A stretch of DNA of 64,000 bases. It comes from Prescottella defluvii (lineage in GTDB: Bacteria > Actinomycetota > Actinomycetes > Mycobacteriales > Mycobacteriaceae). The notes under the pieces were generated by a model. That model was not told the origin of the DNA. It saw nothing but the letters and a program-made list of their open reading frames with translations, and did no database searches. A program made the position numbers and the translations under genes. The stretch lies in the NCBI RefSeq assembly GCF_000738775.1, contig NZ_JPOC01000038.1, forward strand, positions 22,060-86,059, read 5' to 3'. Positions within the stretch are counted from its first letter, which is position 1, and every line of letters begins with the position of its first letter. Of this stretch, positions 18,166 to 27,135 are shown in pieces.

Positions 18166-18660
18166 TCAGCCGCCGGCGCGGTCGCCGATGGCGCCGTCGA
18201 CCTTCTCGAAGACGTCCGCGAGCATCCGCATCTCGGACCTGCCGAGCAGGTTGATCAGGTAGTTGCGCACCCCGTCGAGGTGTGTGGGGGCGGCCTCAGC
18301 GAGTCGGCGGCGGCCCTCGTCGGTGATGACTGCGAGCACCCCGCGCCCGTCCTCGACGCACTGGCTGCGCTCCACCATGCCCTCGGCCTCCATGCGGCGG
18401 ATCTGATGTGTGAGGCGACTCCGCGACGACAGGACGCCGTCGGCGAGGTCACTCATCCGCAGTGATCCGTCCGGGGACTCCGACAGCATCACCAGGATCC
18501 GGTACTCGGCTAGGGACATGCCGTGTGCCGTCTCCAACTCGCGGTTGAGGACGTCCATCAATCGCTGACTGCCGTCAATGAATGCGCGCCACGCGCGCAT
18601 CTCGTCGGCACCGAGCCACGCCACCCCGGCACCCGTGGTTACTCGAGCATCTGCTGTCAC
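18166..18660 (-). CDS. MarR-family regulator
   Basis: 164-residue winged-helix repressor. Core HTH lies at about residues 65-125 (SLRMSDLADGVLSSRSRLTH then QIRRMEAEGMVER) with the wing DGRGVLAVITDEGRRRL, the MarR signature. GTG 18660 is the start. It follows the lactate-monooxygenase-like gene by 19 bases on the same strand, so it is probably co-transcribed with and may control that gene. Confidence 0.88.
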   Translation of the reverse strand: MTADARVTTGAGVAWLGADEMRAWRAFIDGSQRLMDVLNRELETAHGMSLAEYRILVMLSESPDGSLRMSDLADGVLSSRSRLTHQIRRMEAEGMVERSQCVEDGRGVLAVITDEGRRRLAEAAPTHLDGVRNYLINLLGRSEMRMLADVFEKVDGAIGDRAGG

Positions 18661-18667
18661 GAATGCA

Positions 18668-18682
18668 TAGTAGTGCTACCTA
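18668..18682. promoter_or_regulatory. Possible MarR operator
   Basis: TAGTAGTGCTACCTA is a near-palindrome (TAGTAG / CTACcTA) just upstream of the MarR start and overlapping the stop codon of the preceding gene. Size and symmetry fit a MarR site; no second copy was seen. Confidence 0.25.
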
Positions 18683-19861
18683 TCGCCCGACCGTGCGAAG
18701 CACACTCGAATCGATCTCCGCGATGCTGGACATACCGGCCAACCCCATTGTGACGTCCAAATCCGCCAACAGGATTCGTAGCGCGTGCCGGACGCCGTCG
18801 GCGCCCGCCAGGCCGAGGCCGTAGGCCCACGGCCGCCCGTAGAGCACCGCGTCGGCACCGAGCGCCAGTGCAATCAACACATCTGCGCCGCAGCGGATTC
18901 CGGAGTCCAGCAGGACGGTGGCCCGATCCCCCACCGCCGCGGCGACGGGGCCGAGCGCGTCCAGCGCGGCGATCGCGCCGTCCACCTGCCGGCCGCCGTG
19001 GTTGCTCACGATCACTCCGTCGGCACCCGCATCCACCACGGCCCGCGCATCGTCCTCGTGTACAACACCTTTGACCAAAACGGGGAGACCGGTCCACTCG
19101 TTTATCTTCGCGATGTCCGACGCCCGCAACGCGTGGTTGCCGAACAACGACACCCACGTGAGCACCGCGATCTGCATCGCCTCCACGCTCTCCTCCGGCG
19201 GCGCGGCCAACCGCGCGCGGAACACCGGATCGGACAGGTAGTTGGCGATGCCCTGCGCCCGCAGGAACGGCAAGTGACCCAGTTCCAGATCCCTTGGCCG
19301 CCAACCCATTCCCGGAGTGTCGACGGTGACGACGATCGCCTTGGCGCCGGCCTTGGCGGCCCGCTGCACCAACGACTGCGCCAGTTCGTCGTCGGCGGGC
19401 CAGTACAGCTGGTACCACCAGTTGTCCCCCGAGACCGCGCCCACGTCCTCGATGGTGGACGACGCCGCCGTCGACAGCACCGAACCGATCCCTAGTTCGG
19501 CGGTCACCTCGCCGACGATCGTCTCGCCCCGCTCACGAACCAGACCGAGCACTCCGATCGGTGCGGTCAGCACCGGTGCCGCGAGGCGCGTGCCGAGGAT
19601 GTCGACGCTCAGGTCCCGCGCGTCGGGCGCCCCGGTCCCGCGCAGCATCCGCGGCACCAGGGCGCGGCGGGTGAACGCGTCCAGGTTCGCCGCGGCGGTG
19701 CGCTCGGTGGACGCGCTGCCCGCGATGTACGCGTACGCCTCCGCGCTCAGTTCCTCCCGCGCCCGGGCCTCGAGCCCGGCCGCGGTCATCGGCAACTCGG
19801 GGCGGGCGCCGCCGATGCCGGTCAGGTAGATCTCGTTCTGCATGTTGCCGAAGAAGGTCAT
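18680..19861 (-). CDS. FMN-dependent alpha-hydroxy-acid oxidase (lactate 2-monooxygenase-like)
   Basis: 393-residue flavoenzyme of the FMN-dependent alpha-hydroxy-acid dehydrogenase family. Visible residues: the FMN-binding Lys in LVKGVVHEDDA, the catalytic His and substrate Arg in SNHGGRQVD, and the phosphate site DSGIRCGADV. Length and N-terminus (YLTGIGGARPELP) fit lactate 2-monooxygenases, which turn L-lactate into acetate and CO2. The small MarR gene follows it directly. Exact substrate is open. Confidence 0.85.
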   Translation of the reverse strand: MTFFGNMQNEIYLTGIGGARPELPMTAAGLEARAREELSAEAYAYIAGSASTERTAAANLDAFTRRALVPRMLRGTGAPDARDLSVDILGTRLAAPVLTAPIGVLGLVRERGETIVGEVTAELGIGSVLSTAASSTIEDVGAVSGDNWWYQLYWPADDELAQSLVQRAAKAGAKAIVVTVDTPGMGWRPRDLELGHLPFLRAQGIANYLSDPVFRARLAAPPEESVEAMQIAVLTWVSLFGNHALRASDIAKINEWTGLPVLVKGVVHEDDARAVVDAGADGVIVSNHGGRQVDGAIAALDALGPVAAAVGDRATVLLDSGIRCGADVLIALALGADAVLYGRPWAYGLGLAGADGVRHALRILLADLDVTMGLAGMSSIAEIDSSVLRTVGR

Positions 19862-19898
19862 CCGGTGACGCTAACCCGGTCGGACTAGCGTCAACGGC

Positions 19899-20894
19899 AT
19901 GTACGCGATCACAATTTCCGAGCCCGGTGGACCCGAAGTGATGTCCTGGTCCGAGGTTCCCGATCCGACACCCGGCCCCGGCGAGGTCCTGCTCGACGTC
20001 GCGGCCACCGCCGTCAACCGCGCCGACCTGTTGCAGCGCCGCGGAATGTATCCGCCGCCGCCCGGCGCGAGCGACATCCTCGGCCTCGAATGCTCCGGCG
20101 TGATCTCCGAGGTCGGCGCCGACGTGCACGGCTGGAAAGTCGGCGACCGGGTGGCGGCGCTGCTCGCCGGCGGCGGCTACGCCGAGAAGGTCGTTGTCCC
20201 GGCCACCCAGTTGCTGCCGGTCCCCGACAGCCTCGATCTGCGGGCGGCGGCGGCGTTGCCGGAGGTCGCCTGCACGGTGTGGTCCAACCTGGTGATGGAG
20301 TGTGGCCTGCACGCCGGCCAGGTGCTGCTGGTGCACGGCGGCGGCGGGGGCATCGGCACCCACGCCATCCAGGTCGGCAAGGCACTCGGTGCGCGGGTCG
20401 CCGTCACCGCCGGCTCCGCCGACAAGCTCGCACGCTGCGCCGAGCTGGGCGCCGACATCCTGATCAACTACCGCGACGACGACTTCGTACAGGTGCTCCG
20501 CGCGGAGACCGGCGGTCGCGGCGCGGACCTGATCCTCGACAACATGGGCGCGTCGTACCTCGACCGGAACATCGACGCCCTCGCGCCCGACGGGCAGTTG
20601 GTGATCATCGGCATGCAGGGCGGCCGCAAGGGCGAACTGGACATCGGCAAGCTGCTCGGCAAGCGGGCCCGGGTGCTCGCGACCGGGCTACGGGGACGCC
20701 CCGAGACGGGACCGTCCAGCAAGGCGGCGGTCGTCGCGGCCGTCCGGGACAAGCTGTGGCCGCTGGTCGGCGAGGGCATCGTCGCGCCCGTCGTGCACGT
20801 GGAACTGCCGATCACCGAGGCACCCACGGCGCACGGGCTGCTCGACTCCCCCGACACCGTCGGCAAGGTGGTACTCAGCGTGCGGGCGGAATGA
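19899..20894 (+). CDS. NAD(P)H quinone oxidoreductase (zinc-free MDR family)
   Basis: 331-residue medium-chain dehydrogenase/reductase of the quinone oxidoreductase (PIG3-like) group: GroES-like domain (about 1-130) and Rossmann domain with HGGGGGIGTHAIQ at about 148. No structural-zinc Cys cluster. Matches by position M. tuberculosis Rv3777. Divergent from the oxidase gene and convergent with the aminotransferase-like gene. Confidence 0.86.
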   Translation: MYAITISEPGGPEVMSWSEVPDPTPGPGEVLLDVAATAVNRADLLQRRGMYPPPPGASDILGLECSGVISEVGADVHGWKVGDRVAALLAGGGYAEKVVVPATQLLPVPDSLDLRAAAALPEVACTVWSNLVMECGLHAGQVLLVHGGGGGIGTHAIQVGKALGARVAVTAGSADKLARCAELGADILINYRDDDFVQVLRAETGGRGADLILDNMGASYLDRNIDALAPDGQLVIIGMQGGRKGELDIGKLLGKRARVLATGLRGRPETGPSSKAAVVAAVRDKLWPLVGEGIVAPVVHVELPITEAPTAHGLLDSPDTVGKVVLSVRAE

Positions 20895-20897
20895 GAG

Positions 20898-22100
20898 CTA
20901 GCCCAACGCCCCGAGGTGCTTGACGAGCTGGTTGATCTCGTAGCGGGTGGTGTAGGGCGCCAGACCCACAGTGATGGCGCCGCCCTCGTCGTTGACACCC
21001 AGCGCGTCGAGCAGGCGGTTGCCGCACTGCAAGCCGCTGACGGTGGCGATCCGGTTGTCGGCGAGGTGCGCGGCCACCTTGTCGGCCGGCACCCCGGCGA
21101 CGGTGAAGCTGAGCGTGGGCACCCGGATCGGGGACCGGCCGATGATCGTCACCTGCGGCAGCGCGTCCAGCGACCGGATGAGGTAGTCGAACAGCTGGTC
21201 GTGGTACTCCTGCAGCGAGCTGATGGACGTCTCGAGCCGCTGCCGGCGGGTGCCGGTCGCGGTCTCCTCGAGCCCGGCCATGAAGTCGATCGACGTGGTC
21301 AGCCCGGCCAGCAGCGCGAACTGGTGTCCGCCGACCTCCATGCGTTCGGCACCACGCGCGTACGGGTTGAGCGAGACGGCGGGGATGCGGTCGAGCAGCG
21401 TCGGGTCCCGGAACACCAGGGCACCGACCTGCGGGCCGCCCCACGACGGCGCGCTGACCGCGATGACGTCGGCGCCGAGGTCGTTGATGTCGAGGTGCGC
21501 GTAGGGCGCGGCCCCGACGGCGTCGACGACGAGCAGTCCGCCCACCTCGTGGATGCGGTCGGCGGCCACCCGGACGGCGGGCGCGGATCCGACGATCGGC
21601 GACGCCGCGGTGAGTGCCATCAGGCGCGTCGTCGGCTGCACCAGGTCGGCGAACTGCCAACTCGGCAGCTCACACGTCTCGATCTCCACCTCGGCCCACC
21701 GGACCTGCGCGCCGTATCGGCTCGCGATACGCAGCCACGGCGCGACGTTCGCCTCCTCGTCGAGGCGGGACAGCACCAGTCCCGTGCCGAGGCCCAACCG
21801 GGAACTGAGTGACTCCGCCAGCCAGGCCAGCAGCACCGCCCGATCGGCGCCGAGCACGACACCCGCGGGATCGCCTCCGACCAGGTCCGCAACGGCCTCA
21901 CGGGCTGCCGCGACGATGGCGGCGCTGCGCCGCGACGAGACGTGCCGGCCGGACGCCGACGAGGCCGCCGCGCGGAACGCGGTCGACACGGTGCGGGAGA
22001 CCGCGTCCGGGATCTGCATACCGGCCTGCGGGTCGAGATGGACCCATCCATCGCCCAGTGACGGGATCAGTCCCCGTACCCGGGCAACGTCGTAAGCCAT
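20898..22100 (-). CDS. Class V aminotransferase / cysteine desulfurase-like protein lacking the PLP lysine
   Basis: 400-residue protein of the cysteine-desulfurase-like class V family, positional match to M. tuberculosis Rv3778c. The fold-type I framework is present (VVDAVGAAPYAHLDI before the active loop), but the segment that normally reads S-x-H-K-x-x-G-P reads SAPSWGGPQVG, so the Schiff-base Lys is a Ser. A conserved Cys loop lies near SGLQCGNR. If the alignment holds it cannot do ordinary PLP chemistry. ATG 22100 chosen because upstream in-frame sequence is antisense to bpa. Confidence 0.8.
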   Translation of the reverse strand: MAYDVARVRGLIPSLGDGWVHLDPQAGMQIPDAVSRTVSTAFRAAASSASGRHVSSRRSAAIVAAAREAVADLVGGDPAGVVLGADRAVLLAWLAESLSSRLGLGTGLVLSRLDEEANVAPWLRIASRYGAQVRWAEVEIETCELPSWQFADLVQPTTRLMALTAASPIVGSAPAVRVAADRIHEVGGLLVVDAVGAAPYAHLDINDLGADVIAVSAPSWGGPQVGALVFRDPTLLDRIPAVSLNPYARGAERMEVGGHQFALLAGLTTSIDFMAGLEETATGTRRQRLETSISSLQEYHDQLFDYLIRSLDALPQVTIIGRSPIRVPTLSFTVAGVPADKVAAHLADNRIATVSGLQCGNRLLDALGVNDEGGAITVGLAPYTTRYEINQLVKHLGALG

Positions 22101-22236
22101 GACGGACACTCTAAGTCCCGGTGTCAACACCGCGTGATTCAGATCCGACTTTTCGGAACGTGCTCTAGCACACGACACTTCCGACACTGCCGACGTGCCC
22201 TCGGCAAACCGGCACCGAAACGTACAAGATGGAGCC

Positions 22237-22809
22237 ATGACGCAACCGGAGAACGAACGCGTGCTCGTGATCGGACCCGACGGCCATCCAGTTCCGGTGG
22301 CCGCGGCCACGAACCGCACCGACGGAGCCGCGGACGGCACGGCGGACCAGAGCGACCCGGACGCACTCACCGACATGGTGGAGCAGCCCGCGAAGGTCAT
22401 GCGCATCGGCACGATGATCAAACAGTTGCTCGAGGAGGTGCGCGCCGCGCCGCTCGACGACGCCAGCCGCGCCCGGCTCAAGGAGATCCACAGGTCGTCG
22501 GTGCGCGAGCTCGAGCAGGGGCTGGCTCCCGAACTGCGGGAGGAACTCGAGCGGCTCACCCTGCCGTTCAACGACGACTCCGTGCCCACCGACGCCGAAC
22601 TGCGGATCGCACAGGCTCAGCTCGTCGGTTGGCTCGAGGGCCTGTTCCACGGCATCCAGACCGCGCTGTTCGCGCAGCAGATGGCGGCACGCGCGCAACT
22701 CGAGCAGATGCGTCAGGGCGCACTCCCGCCCGGGATGAGCATGGGACCGCAGCACCGCATGCCGGGTTCCGACGACAGCTCGGGGGGCGGGACGGGGCAG
22801 TACCTGTAG
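22237..22809 (+). CDS. bpa: Bacterial proteasome activator Bpa (PafE)
   Basis: 190-residue ATP-independent activator that caps the 20S proteasome and opens its gate. The core is helical (about 50-155; EQPAKVMRIGTMIKQLLEEV, then RLKEIHRSSVRELE), and the protein ends in GQYL, the C-terminal gate-opening motif of the family. ATG 22237 has GGAG 5 bases upstream. Same place as M. tuberculosis Rv3780, beside the galactan exporter genes. Implies the organism has a 20S proteasome. Confidence 0.95.
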   Translation: MTQPENERVLVIGPDGHPVPVAAATNRTDGAADGTADQSDPDALTDMVEQPAKVMRIGTMIKQLLEEVRAAPLDDASRARLKEIHRSSVRELEQGLAPELREELERLTLPFNDDSVPTDAELRIAQAQLVGWLEGLFHGIQTALFAQQMAARAQLEQMRQGALPPGMSMGPQHRMPGSDDSSGGGTGQYL

Positions 22810-22876
22810 CGCCCGCCGGCACCCTTCGAGTGCGCCGAAACCGGCAACTCCACCGCAAACGGTAGGCTCGGAACTC

Positions 22877-23758
22877 GTGTCAGCAGCAGCCTTGGATCAC
22901 GAGCCGGCGTCCGACGCCGATACCGACGTCGTCGGGTCCGATTCGCAGACGTTCCGTCGCGCGTTCCAGGACCTTCGGGACGGGTTCGCGCAGCGTGAGC
23001 TGTGGCTCAACCTGGGCTGGCAGGACATCAAACAGCGGTACCGCCGGTCGGTGATCGGTCCGTTCTGGATCACGATCGCCACCGGCGTGCAGGCGACCGC
23101 GATGGGCATCCTGTACTCGGCGCTGCTGGGGATGCCGCTGCAGACGTTCCTGCCGTACGTCACCGTCGGCCTGATCGTGTGGAACCTGATCAGTGCGTCG
23201 ATCCTCGAGGGCTCCGAGGTGTTCATCGCCAACGAGGGACTGATCAAACAGTTGCCGTCGGCGCTGAGCGTCCACATCTACCGGCTGGTGTGGCGCCAAC
23301 TGCTGTTCTTCGCGCACAACCTGCTGATCTACGTGATCATGCTGTTCGCGTTCGGGGTCTGGAAGAACATGACGTGGACGGCGCTGGCCGCGATTCCGGC
23401 GCTGGGCCTGATCGTGCTCAACGCGCTGTGGGTGTCGATCGTGTTCGGCATCTTCGCCACCCGCTACCGCGACATCGCGCCGATCCTCGGCAGCATGACG
23501 CTGCTGCTGTTCGTGCTCACCCCGATCTTCTGGTCCACCGAGGTGCTCGAGGCCCAGGGCGGCGACGTTGCCAAGCGCGCGCGGATCGCCGAACTGAACC
23601 CGCTGTACCACTTCCTCGACATCGTCCGCGCCCCGATGATCGGCGCGGACCAGGACGCCTACCACTGGTACATCGTGCTGGCCTTCACCGTCGTCGGCTG
23701 GACCGCCGCGATCTTCGCGCTGCGCAAGTACCGGGCCCGCGTGGCCTACTGGGTCTAG
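22877..23758 (+). CDS. wzm: Galactan ABC exporter, permease
   Basis: 293-residue ABC-2 type permease with six predicted membrane segments after a polar N-terminus (about 1-60). It carries family motifs such as LWLNLGWQDIKQRYRRSVIG and the C-terminal YRARVAYWV. Counterpart of M. tuberculosis Rv3783, proposed to flip the lipid-linked galactan precursor of arabinogalactan across the membrane. GTG 22877 start. First of three tightly spaced genes (wzm-wzt-glfT1). Confidence 0.92.
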   Translation: MSAAALDHEPASDADTDVVGSDSQTFRRAFQDLRDGFAQRELWLNLGWQDIKQRYRRSVIGPFWITIATGVQATAMGILYSALLGMPLQTFLPYVTVGLIVWNLISASILEGSEVFIANEGLIKQLPSALSVHIYRLVWRQLLFFAHNLLIYVIMLFAFGVWKNMTWTALAAIPALGLIVLNALWVSIVFGIFATRYRDIAPILGSMTLLLFVLTPIFWSTEVLEAQGGDVAKRARIAELNPLYHFLDIVRAPMIGADQDAYHWYIVLAFTVVGWTAAIFALRKYRARVAYWV

Positions 23759-23770
23759 GGGGAAACCGAC

Positions 23771-24592
23771 ATGACGAGCAATGTGAGCATCGAGACGCGC
23801 GGCGCGTGCGTCGACTTCCCCATCTTCGACGCCAAGTCGCGGTCGCTGAAGAAGGCGTTCCTCGGCAAGGCCGGCGGCTCCATCGGCCGCAACGACTCCG
23901 ACGTCGTCGTGGTCGAGGCACTCAAGGACATCACGCTGTCCCTCCAGGAGGGCGACCGTGTCGGACTGGTCGGCCACAACGGCGCCGGCAAGTCGACACT
24001 GCTGCGACTGCTGTCGGGCATCTACGAGCCGACCCGCGGCAGCGCCCGCGTCCGCGGCCGCGTCGCGCCCGTGTTCGACCTGGGCGTCGGCATGGACCCG
24101 GAGATCTCCGGCTACGAGAACATCATCATCCGCGGCCTGTTCCTGGGGCAGACCCGCAAGCAGATGCTCGCGAAGATGGACGAGATCGCCGACTTCACCG
24201 AGCTCGGCGAGTACCTGAACATGCCGCTGCGGACCTACTCGACCGGCATGCGGGTGCGCATCGCGATGGGCGTCGTCACCAGCATCGACCCCGAGATCCT
24301 GCTGCTCGACGAGGGCATCGGTGCGGTCGACGCCGAGTTCATGAAGAAGGCCCGCATCCGGCTGCAGAAGCTGGTGGAGCGCTCCGGCATCCTCGTCTTC
24401 GCGAGCCACTCCAACGAGTTCCTGGCGCAGCTGTGCGACAGCGCGATGTGGATCGACCACGGCCAGGTGCGCATGCACGGCGAGATCGAGGACGTCGTCC
24501 GCGCCTACGAGGGTGACGACGCCGCCGACCACGTCCGCCACGTGATCGCCGACATGAAGCGGGAACGGGACAACGAAGAGAAGGCCTCGTGA
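23771..24592 (+). CDS. wzt: Galactan ABC exporter, ATPase
   Basis: 273-residue ABC ATPase of the Wzt/TagH polysaccharide-export group. Walker A GHNGAGKST, signature region YSTGMRVRIAMG (degenerate, as usual for Wzt), Walker B LLLDEGIGAVD, switch His in FASHS. No long C-terminal carbohydrate-binding domain. Counterpart of Rv3781. Starts 12 bases after wzm and overlaps the glfT1 start. Confidence 0.93.
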   Translation: MTSNVSIETRGACVDFPIFDAKSRSLKKAFLGKAGGSIGRNDSDVVVVEALKDITLSLQEGDRVGLVGHNGAGKSTLLRLLSGIYEPTRGSARVRGRVAPVFDLGVGMDPEISGYENIIIRGLFLGQTRKQMLAKMDEIADFTELGEYLNMPLRTYSTGMRVRIAMGVVTSIDPEILLLDEGIGAVDAEFMKKARIRLQKLVERSGILVFASHSNEFLAQLCDSAMWIDHGQVRMHGEIEDVVRAYEGDDAADHVRHVIADMKRERDNEEKAS

Positions 24593-25476
24593 CCGAGAAG
24601 ATCGTCGGCGTCGTCGTCACCCACAAGCGACGCGAATTGCTCGCGCAGTCGCTGAAGGTGCTGGCCGCGCAGAGCCGTCCGCTCGACCACCTCGTCGTCG
24701 TCGACAACGCCGACGAGGCCGACGTCCGTGCGCTCGTCGAGAGCGCCGACGTCCCCACCACCTATCTGGGGTCCAAGCACAACCTCGGCGGTGCGGGCGG
24801 TTTCGCGCTCGGCATGCTGTACGCGCTGTCGCTGGGTGCGGACTGGGTGTGGCTGGCCGACGACGACGGTCGCCCCGAGGGCCCGGACGTCCTGGCGACG
24901 CTGCTGGCGTGCGCGCAGCGGCACGGCTTGGCCGAGGTCTCCCCCGTCGTGTGCGACATCGCGCAGCCGGACCGGCTCGCGTTCCCGCTGCGCCGCGGCG
25001 TGGAGTGGAAGCGCTGGCGGTCCGAACTGGGCGACGACGACCTGCTGCCCGGCATCGCCTCACTGTTCAACGGCGCCCTGTTCTCGGCGTCCGCGATCGA
25101 CGCCGTCGGCGTCCCGGATCTGCGACTGTTCGTCCGCGGCGACGAGGTGGAGGTGCACCGTCGCCTGGTCCGCTCGGGATTGCCGTTCGGCACGTGCCTG
25201 CAGACCGCGTACGTGCATCCCGACGGCGCCGACGAGTTCAAGCCGATCCTCGGTGGCCGGATGCACACGCAGTACCCGGACAACGAGACCAAGCGTTTCT
25301 TCACGTACCGCAATCGCGGTTACCTCATGTCGCAGCCGGGCATGCGCAAGCTGCTGCCGCAGGAGTACGCGCGCTTCGGCTGGTACTTCCTGGTTTCGCG
25401 CCGCGACCCCAAGGGCTTCCGCGAGTGGATGCGACTGCGCGGACTCGGACGCCGGGAGCGGTTCGCCCGGCCCTGA
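24589..25476 (+). CDS. glfT1: Galactofuranosyltransferase GlfT1
   Basis: 295-residue GT2 enzyme that adds the first galactofuranose residues to the decaprenyl-PP-GlcNAc-Rha linker of arabinogalactan. GT-A features: VVVTHKRREL start, LGGAGGFALGML, the DXD-like LADDDGRPEGPD, then FVRGDEVEVHRRLVRSGLPF and FFTYRNRGY. Strong resemblance to M. tuberculosis GlfT1 (Rv3782). GTG 24589 overlaps the wzt stop, so the transferase and exporter are co-translated. Confidence 0.95.
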   Translation: MTEKIVGVVVTHKRRELLAQSLKVLAAQSRPLDHLVVVDNADEADVRALVESADVPTTYLGSKHNLGGAGGFALGMLYALSLGADWVWLADDDGRPEGPDVLATLLACAQRHGLAEVSPVVCDIAQPDRLAFPLRRGVEWKRWRSELGDDDLLPGIASLFNGALFSASAIDAVGVPDLRLFVRGDEVEVHRRLVRSGLPFGTCLQTAYVHPDGADEFKPILGGRMHTQYPDNETKRFFTYRNRGYLMSQPGMRKLLPQEYARFGWYFLVSRRDPKGFREWMRLRGLGRRERFARP

Positions 25477-26112
25477 TCAGGGTTCGCTTCGGTCGTATCC
25501 CCAGCTGCGGCACACCTGATCGGCAACTTCCCGCGTCGGACGCTCGGGTGCCGTGCTCGGGTCGATCGGCACCATGTCGACGATCGTGGTGGACGTGTAT
25601 CGGCCGTCCGGCAGGTAGCAGGCCACCATGCTGTTGGTAGCTTCCGCCTGGGCTTGGATTTCGTCGACCTCAACACCGCACGGCCGCGGCACCTTCGGCG
25701 CGCGCGCCGCCTCGGCCTCGGCGGCCCTGATCTGCTCCCACGCCTCCGGCGGTAGCGGCTTCTCCAGCAGGTTCTTCGGGATTCCCGTGGTCGGGTCCAG
25801 GGGTGCGACAGCCGGCCGCGGCTCCTTAACCCGGTCGTAGACCGGCGGCCACAGTTCGGCGCCGGGGACCTCGAGCCCCGCGGCCACCCGCTCCTCGGTC
25901 TCCCGGTCCAGCCGCTCGACGGCGTCACACGGCAGCGCCGACGTGCTCTCGCGCGCATCGGCGACGAGGTGCACGGCGTCGGGCACAGCGGGCGCGGCGC
26001 CGTCACCGCCCCCACTCACGATTCCCGCGAGTCCGACCGCTGCGACGGCGATACACGCAGCTCCCACGGCGACTTTGCGTCCGCGCCCGGTAATTCCCCC
26101 CAAATCGGCCAT
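25477..26112 (-). CDS. Membrane-anchored or secreted protein, unknown
   Basis: 211-residue protein with one N-terminal hydrophobic segment (VAVGAACIAVAAVGLAGIV, about residues 15-33) and an extracytoplasmic Pro/Glu-rich domain holding three Cys (one near 60, one near 146, one near 165 and a last in QVCRSWGY). ATG 26112 chosen because the segment upstream is out of keeping with a signal sequence. It is convergent with glfT1 (stop codons abut). Family not recognised. Confidence 0.6.
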   Translation of the reverse strand: MADLGGITGRGRKVAVGAACIAVAAVGLAGIVSGGGDGAAPAVPDAVHLVADARESTSALPCDAVERLDRETEERVAAGLEVPGAELWPPVYDRVKEPRPAVAPLDPTTGIPKNLLEKPLPPEAWEQIRAAEAEAARAPKVPRPCGVEVDEIQAQAEATNSMVACYLPDGRYTSTTIVDMVPIDPSTAPERPTREVADQVCRSWGYDRSEP

Positions 26113-26262
26113 AGTCGATGAGACCACGAATTCCCGCAGCAGCACGGGCATTCGCGGAGCGGGAGTCGATTCCGCCGCCGTCTCCCGGCGCAGCCCTGCA
26201 TCACGAGGACATCCCTGGCAGCATGGGGACGAACTCGACGCTCACGTGGGAGGGGTCCGCGC

Positions 26263-27123
26263 ATGCTCGATCGGTTCAAGAAGTCGTCCCGGCTCAAACT
26301 GCAGCGGGCGGTTGCGGAGGTGCTCCGCGATTCGGACCGCCAGACGCGGATCGGGCAGGAGAACCGGCACGACCAAGTACTCGCGGAGCTCGCCGCGAAC
26401 AACGGTGAGATGAAACGCGTGCTGCACGAACTCGCGGAGGCGCGCGGGCAGGTGGCGTCGGTCAGCGAACGCCTCGATCAGCTCGAACAGCGCGCTCGAC
26501 GCGACATCTCGTATGCGCTCGACATCCGTGCCACCGCCGAGAGTGCCCAGTTCGTGCTCGACCACATGCCGAAGGCGCCCGTCTTCCGGCATCCCCACGA
26601 CACGCTGCGGTACGGGCTCGAGATGGTCAAGGTCGACGGACTGGCACTCGAGTTCGGTGTCGCGAGCGGCACGACGCTGCGGATCATCAGCGACGCGCTG
26701 CGCCCCACCGGACACGAGGTGTGGGGTTTCGACGTGTGGACGGGACTGCCCGAGGCGTGGCGCAGCGGATTCCCGGCCGGCGAGTTCGCGCAGGCGGACG
26801 TGCCGTCGGTGCCCGGCGCGCAACTCGTGTCGGGACTGTTCGAGGACACGCTGCCCGGCTTCCTCGACGATCGTCCCGGCCCGGTCGCGTTCGCGCACCT
26901 GGACGCCGACCTGTACTCGTCGACCCGCACGGTGCTCGACCTGCTGGCCGACCGACTGGTGCCGGGCACGGTGCTGGTGTTCGACGAGTACTTCAACTAC
27001 CCCGGCTGGCAGAACCACGAGCACCGCGCGTGGACCGAGTTCGTCACCCGCACGGGACTCGAGTTCGACTACCTCGCGTACACCGGCGACCACGAGCAGG
27101 TCGTGGTCCGCCTACGCGAATAA
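26263..27123 (+). CDS. Class I SAM methyltransferase, TylF-like, with N-terminal coiled coil
   Basis: 286 residues. N-terminal about 80 residues are charged heptad-like helix (LAEARGQVASVSERLDQLEQ). The rest is a Rossmann methyltransferase: SAM motif LEFGVASGTTLR, then GFDVWTGLPEAW and the TylF/macrocin O-methyltransferase metal segment LDADLYSSTRTVLDLL with FDEYFNYPGW. Context between two galactofuranosyltransferase genes suggests methylation of a glycan or lipid sugar; this is inference. Confidence 0.8.
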   Translation: MLDRFKKSSRLKLQRAVAEVLRDSDRQTRIGQENRHDQVLAELAANNGEMKRVLHELAEARGQVASVSERLDQLEQRARRDISYALDIRATAESAQFVLDHMPKAPVFRHPHDTLRYGLEMVKVDGLALEFGVASGTTLRIISDALRPTGHEVWGFDVWTGLPEAWRSGFPAGEFAQADVPSVPGAQLVSGLFEDTLPGFLDDRPGPVAFAHLDADLYSSTRTVLDLLADRLVPGTVLVFDEYFNYPGWQNHEHRAWTEFVTRTGLEFDYLAYTGDHEQVVVRLRE

Positions 27124-27135
27124 GCCTGCCGCGGA

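Noticed and set aside
22880..24541. 553-codon minus-strand frame opposite wzm and wzt
   Set aside because: Antisense shadow of two clear exporter genes; repetitive charged composition, no recognisable motif.
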